This document shows, in pieces, positions 6,904-9,700 of a stretch of DNA of 9,700 bases. Each line of letters opens with the position of its first letter. The first letter of the stretch is position 1. The translations under genes were made by a program, and so were the position numbers. The notes under the pieces are model-generated. The model searched no databases. It saw only the letters and a program-made list of their open reading frames with translations, and was not told the DNA's origin. Origin of the DNA: Clostridiales bacterium (GTDB lineage Bacteria > Bacillota > Clostridia > Peptostreptococcales > T1SED10-28); assembly GCA_007134725.1 (NCBI GenBank), contig SLKF01000057.1, positions 1-9,700 of the forward strand, given 5' to 3'.

Positions 6904-8805
6904 CTATTTCATTAAAGACTTCACACTTCGTAATCGTGGTCGAGCATCAGCTAGAATTTTATTGGCTATAGCTTCTGCATCCATTCCGTATTCTTTATAG
7001 ATTTCCGTTATTGAACCTTGATGAATAAAATGATCCGGGTAAGCAAAATTATATACGGGCTTGTGTATCTTGTGTTTATTAAGAAGTTGTACTATTTGAC
7101 TTCCTACCCCACCGATTAGCGCATGATCTTCAATGGTATATATTCGATCCGCTTTTTTGCTAAGTGCGGCAATCGTTTTTTCATCTAAGGGTTTAGCAAA
7201 ACGGAGATTTACCAAGGTCGCATTCATATTTTGTTCCCGAAGTTTTTCTACCGCTTCATTCGCATTTTTATGGATTGGCCCAAAGGCAAAAATCACCACA
7301 TCCTTACCGTATTCTTTTGAGATTTTTGACTCTCCTTTAACAATTTTCAGATCCGAATTAAAATTACATTCCTGAGCATCACCTTTTGGGTATCGAATTG
7401 CTACAGGAGCCTTTGCTTCTAGAGAATATTTGATCATTGCATGAAGCTCTGTTCCATTTTCCGGTGAAAGAATTTGTAAATTTGGGATTAAGGATAGATA
7501 AGATATATCATATATCCCCTGATGGGTTTCTCCATCGGCACCAACAACTCCAGCTCGATCTAATAAAAGGGTGACCGGCAGATTCTGCAAGGCCACATCA
7601 TGAAGAACCTGATCAAAACCTCTTTGTAAAAACGTTGAGTACACTGCAAAAAAAGGATGTAACCCCGCAACCGATTGACCTGCTGCCAGTGTTACTGCGT
7701 GTTGTTCAGCAATACCTACATCAAAAAAACGTTCGGGAAACTTCTCGGAAAACTCCGTGATCCCAGTACCATCTGGCATAGCAGCTGTAATCGCAGTAAT
7801 TTTCGAGTTTTGTTCTGCTAATTCTATTAAGGTTTTCCCTACAACTTTTGAAAAAGAGATTTTATTTGAAGAATTAATAGCTTTTCCTGTTGCGATGTCA
7901 AAAGAACTTACTCCATGATATTTTTCCGGTCGTTTCTCAGCATGGGAATATCCTTTTCCTTTTTTCGTTAGAACATGTACAATAACAGGTCCCTTAATCG
8001 ACTTTGCTCTTTGAAGAGCCTCTTGAGTTTTCAAATAATCATGCCCGTCGATTGGTCCGATATAGGTGATTCCAATTTCTTCAAATAAAACTCCGGGAAC
8101 AAAAAAATACTTGATACTGTCCTTTGCTTTACCTGCGGTTTTAACCATACTTTTTCCCAGGGCGGGGATATGATTAATCAACGCTTCAACGTCCCCTTTA
8201 ACCTTTGAATACATGGGCATGGTTCGTACTTTGCCGAGATATTGTGACAATCCTCCGGTGTTTTCTGAGATAGACATTTCATTATCATTTAATATAATGT
8301 TAAGGTTTGTCTTCATTTGTCCTACATGATTCAGGGCTTCAAAAGCTATTCCTCCGCTTAAGGCACCGTCTCCGATAATCGCTGTTACATGATAGTTTGC
8401 ACCGGATAAATCTCTAGCTGTTGCAATACCTAAAGCAGCAGAGATTGATGTAGAGCTATGTCCCGTTTCAAAATGATCATGAACGCTTTCCCCCCTTTTA
8501 GGAAAGCCACTTAAACCTTTATATTGTCGCAGGGTGTCAAACTGATCTTTTCTTCCGGTTATCAATTTGTGAACATAACTTTGATGACCGACATCCCATA
8601 CGATCTTATCAACTTTGGTATCAAAAACGGAATGCATTGCCAGCGTCAGTTCCACTACTCCTAAATTAGAAGCAAGGTGTCCTCCGGTTTTCGAAATGTT
8701 TTCCAAGAGAAAGAAACGAATTTCATTCGAGAGTCTTTCTATTTCTGTTTCATTAAGTTTTTTCAAATCTTCCGGCGAATTAATGTCCGTTAAGTACTTA
8801 TACAT
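6904..8805 (-). CDS. dxs: 1-deoxy-D-xylulose-5-phosphate synthase
   Basis: Thiamine-diphosphate enzyme that condenses pyruvate with glyceraldehyde-3-phosphate, the first step of the MEP route to isoprenoids and also a source for thiamine and pyridoxal. The 633 residues match the family. Visible motifs are GGHLASNLG (His43), WDVGHQSYVH, the ThDP-binding GDGALSGG to NDNEMS stretch (about 145-178), GPIDGHD (about 250-256), the catalytic glutamate in GIAEQHAV (Glu367), and the DRAGVVGADGETHQG loop of the central transketolase-like domain, followed by the C-terminal domain. The frame is open from a GTG at 8814, but the AAGAGAGTGG site covers that codon and lies 5 nt before the ATG at 8805, which gives the clostridial start MYKYL; I start there. 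It follows oapA by 29 nt and touches tlyA, 10 nt apart. Confidence 0.97.
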   Translation of the reverse strand: MYKYLTDINSPEDLKKLNETEIERLSNEIRFFLLENISKTGGHLASNLGVVELTLAMHSVFDTKVDKIVWDVGHQSYVHKLITGRKDQFDTLRQYKGLSGFPKRGESVHDHFETGHSSTSISAALGIATARDLSGANYHVTAIIGDGALSGGIAFEALNHVGQMKTNLNIILNDNEMSISENTGGLSQYLGKVRTMPMYSKVKGDVEALINHIPALGKSMVKTAGKAKDSIKYFFVPGVLFEEIGITYIGPIDGHDYLKTQEALQRAKSIKGPVIVHVLTKKGKGYSHAEKRPEKYHGVSSFDIATGKAINSSNKISFSKVVGKTLIELAEQNSKITAITAAMPDGTGITEFSEKFPERFFDVGIAEQHAVTLAAGQSVAGLHPFFAVYSTFLQRGFDQVLHDVALQNLPVTLLLDRAGVVGADGETHQGIYDISYLSLIPNLQILSPENGTELHAMIKYSLEAKAPVAIRYPKGDAQECNFNSDLKIVKGESKISKEYGKDVVIFAFGPIHKNANEAVEKLREQNMNATLVNLRFAKPLDEKTIAALSKKADRIYTIEDHALIGGVGSQIVQLLNKHKIHKPVYNFAYPDHFIHQGSITEIYKEYGMDAEAIANKILADARPRLRSVKSLMK

Positions 8806-8810
8806 TTTAT

Positions 8811-8820
8811 CCACTCTCTT
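8811..8820 (-). promoter_or_regulatory. Start-deciding ribosome binding site of dxs
   Basis: AAGAGAGTGG on the minus strand, a modest SD match ending 5 nt before the ATG at 8805. A GTG within it (8814-8812) would extend the frame by three codons but would leave almost no spacer, so it is an unlikely start. Confidence 0.55.
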
Positions 8821-8834
8821 TCGTATTATTACAT

Positions 8835-9425
8835 TTATTTATCCTTCAAAAAATCAATTCCAAAACTGTCTTTAATTCGATTTAAAACTTTTGCTGTGCT
8901 AAATACAATTACATGAGACTTGTATACTGCTAGGTTTTTACCTACCGCTTTTCCTCCTACGGTTAAAGCTGCAATGAAGCTGGTCAAAGCCACCGTCAGC
9001 ACCCACCGGTTTACACTGTCCATTTCCATTATGATGCTGGCACCGGCTACACCACTAATAATACCGCATATGTCTCCTACAACATCATTAGCAAAGTTTG
9101 CCACAACTCCGGTATTTTTCTTTAACTTAATGGCATATTTGGCCCCGGTTACCCTATCAGAAGCCATCGCATGAAAAGGTTTTTCTGAGGCTGCTGTAAT
9201 GGCAATTCCAATCATATCACTAAACACTCCTAAAAACACGATTAGAATTAAAATTATGAATGATAATAAAGCCTGGGTGTTTTGCAAAACAATTTCTGAG
9301 ATAATGGTAAATAATATGGTTAAAAAAAATGTCCAAATTGTAATTACCACAACCCATTTCAGGTTGTATTTTTCCCATATATAATTAAAATAACGGTGCT
9401 TCTTGTTATGAATTTTCTTTTTCAA
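8835..9425 (-). CDS. oapA: Probable OapA, membrane partner of OLE RNA (DUF21-like fold)
   Basis: A 196-residue integral membrane protein with a very basic N terminus (MKKKIHNKKHR) and four predicted membrane segments: about 24-47, 52-77, 115-134 and 140-161. The stretch FSDMIGIAITAASEKPFHAM (68-87) recalls the DUF21 transmembrane domain of CNNM/CorC magnesium transporters, but there are no CBS domains. A DxxxD motif is present at Asp114-Asp118 (NDVVGD); I recall such a motif as functionally important in OapA of Bacillus halodurans, where OapA binds OLE RNA and holds it at the membrane. The start is TTG at 9425 with GGAGG 7 nt upstream; no better in-frame start exists. Position directly between a structured RNA and dxs is the known ole-oapA-dxs arrangement. 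Naming is inferred from context, topology and motif; a stand-alone DUF21 protein is the alternative. Confidence 0.85.
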   Translation of the reverse strand: MKKKIHNKKHRYFNYIWEKYNLKWVVVITIWTFFLTILFTIISEIVLQNTQALLSFIILILIVFLGVFSDMIGIAITAASEKPFHAMASDRVTGAKYAIKLKKNTGVVANFANDVVGDICGIISGVAGASIIMEMDSVNRWVLTVALTSFIAALTVGGKAVGKNLAVYKSHVIVFSTAKVLNRIKDSFGIDFLKDK

Positions 9426-9432
9426 TATTGAT

Positions 9433-9437
9433 CCTCC
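9433..9437 (-). promoter_or_regulatory. Ribosome binding site supporting the TTG start of oapA
   Basis: GGAGG on the minus strand, 7 nt before the TTG at 9425. The ATG at 9439 overlaps this site and opens a frame of only five codons that ends at TGA overlapping the TTG, so it cannot be the oapA start. Confidence 0.8.
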
Positions 9438-9441
9438 ATGT

Positions 9442-9467
9442 AATTAAATTATCATGATAATATAATT
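9442..9467. repeat. Imperfect AT-rich palindrome before oapA
   Basis: A 26-nt near-palindrome centred on CATG (9453-9456). Seven base pairs, from 9448/9461 inward, are perfect (half-site ATTATCA), then one A/A mismatch (9447/9462), then five more matching pairs out to 9442/9467. It sits between the end of the presumed OLE RNA and the oapA ribosome binding site. It could form a weak hairpin in the mRNA leader or be a protein-binding dyad; nothing in the sequence decides. Confidence 0.6.
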
Positions 9468-9469
9468 TA

Positions 9470-9495
9470 AGCTGATAGTATATATACTATCAGCT
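9470..9495. repeat. Perfect 26-bp palindrome, probable 3'-terminal hairpin of the OLE RNA
   Basis: A perfect inverted repeat with 13-nt half-sites (AGCTGATAGTATA and its complement). As RNA on the minus strand it would give an 11-bp stem with a UAUA loop. It is followed downstream by UUAAAUUAUAUU rather than a clean U-run, so it is at best a leaky intrinsic terminator. Its place between the folded RNA and oapA fits a 3'-end marker, a processing boundary or an attenuator that lets some transcription continue into oapA and dxs. Confidence 0.75.
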
Positions 9496-9700
9496 AAGCA
9501 GTGGCAGTGTATTTAGTAAATTTTACGGCTTAGGTCCAGTTGGATTTCCCCCTTCAATGCTGCATGTCGCCATTACAGTGGTTTCCCATTAAATTGAAGT
9601 TTACCTTGTCACCATAGGTAAGACTGGATTACCACTTAGTCCGTACTGTAATCCTAAATACACCTCGTTAGAACAGTCCAGGAGTTTTCCTCAACAGTTA
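9470..9700 (-). ncRNA. ole: OLE RNA, 3' part (5' part beyond the window)
   Basis: No credible protein gene is present in this stretch, but the minus strand folds richly. A 10-bp long-range helix joins GTGTATTTAG (9663-9654) to CTAAATACAC (9516-9507). Inside it lie a 7-bp hairpin (GGATTAC 9654-9648 with GTAATCC 9632-9626, sharing one G with the long helix), a hairpin with stem TTACCT...AGGTAA (9621-9601) capped by a GUGA loop, and a 7-bp helix CTTCAAT/ATTGAAG (9599-9593 with 9558-9552). The last encloses two further GNRA-capped hairpins (GAAA at 9585-9582, GCGA at 9570-9567). OLE RNAs are about 600 nt, occur in extremophilic and anaerobic Firmicutes, and stand just before oapA and the dxs-tlyA-argR-recN genes, exactly as here. 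OLE forms a membrane ribonucleoprotein with OapA, linked in B. halodurans to cold, alcohol and magnesium stress. The exact 3' end is inferred from the terminal palindrome. Confidence 0.85.

Noticed and set aside
9661..9700. GAGGAAAACTCC on the minus strand, resembling the GAGGAAAGUCC core of RNase P RNA
   Set aside because: The match is short and diverges at key bases. The downstream sequence does not follow either RNase P RNA type, and the location before a membrane protein and dxs fits OLE RNA instead.

Overview
The window looks like a chromosomal segment of an anaerobic, endospore-forming member of the Firmicutes (Clostridia, possibly an Alkaliphilus-like alkaliphile or other extremophile). 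The evidence is low G+C, strong Shine-Dalgarno (SD) sequences with frequent TTG/GTG starts, a full-length Spo0A, and a gene order shared by Bacillus and Clostridia. Every supported gene lies on the minus strand, so the region is read from right to left.

Right edge (about 9470-9700): a non-coding, highly foldable stretch. I interpret it as the 3' part of an OLE RNA (Ornate, Large, Extremophilic) whose 5' part lies beyond the window. It can form a 10-bp long-range helix, several 7- to 8-bp hairpins and three GNRA-capped hairpins. Next comes a four-helix membrane protein with a DxxxD motif that I read as OapA, the membrane partner of OLE RNA. The identification rests on RNA foldability, the protein's features, and the known placement of ole-oapA directly before dxs.

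Middle (3002-8805): dxs (isoprenoid precursor synthesis), tlyA (rRNA 2'-O-methyltransferase), argR (arginine repressor), recN (DNA repair SMC-like ATPase) and spo0A (sporulation master regulator). Gaps are 10-30 nt except for 101 nt before spo0A. spoIVB, which sits between recN and spo0A in B. subtilis and many Clostridia, is absent here.

Left part (1-2962): an ADP-ribose pyrophosphatase-like Nudix protein, xerD (chromosome dimer resolution), deoB (phosphopentomutase) and the N-terminal third of a pyrimidine-nucleoside phosphorylase that runs off the left edge. DeoB and the phosphorylase form one short pathway: nucleoside phosphorolysis gives (deoxy)ribose-1-phosphate, which DeoB converts to the 5-phosphate.

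I see no convincing U-tract terminator between the protein genes, so long read-through transcripts are likely, with a possible extra promoter before spo0A. Several starts were settled from SD spacing: dxs, recN and nudF are better started 6-12 nt downstream of the longest reading frame, while oapA (TTG), spo0A (GTG) and deoB (TTG) truly use non-ATG starts. No mobile elements, CRISPR arrays, tRNAs or rRNAs are seen.
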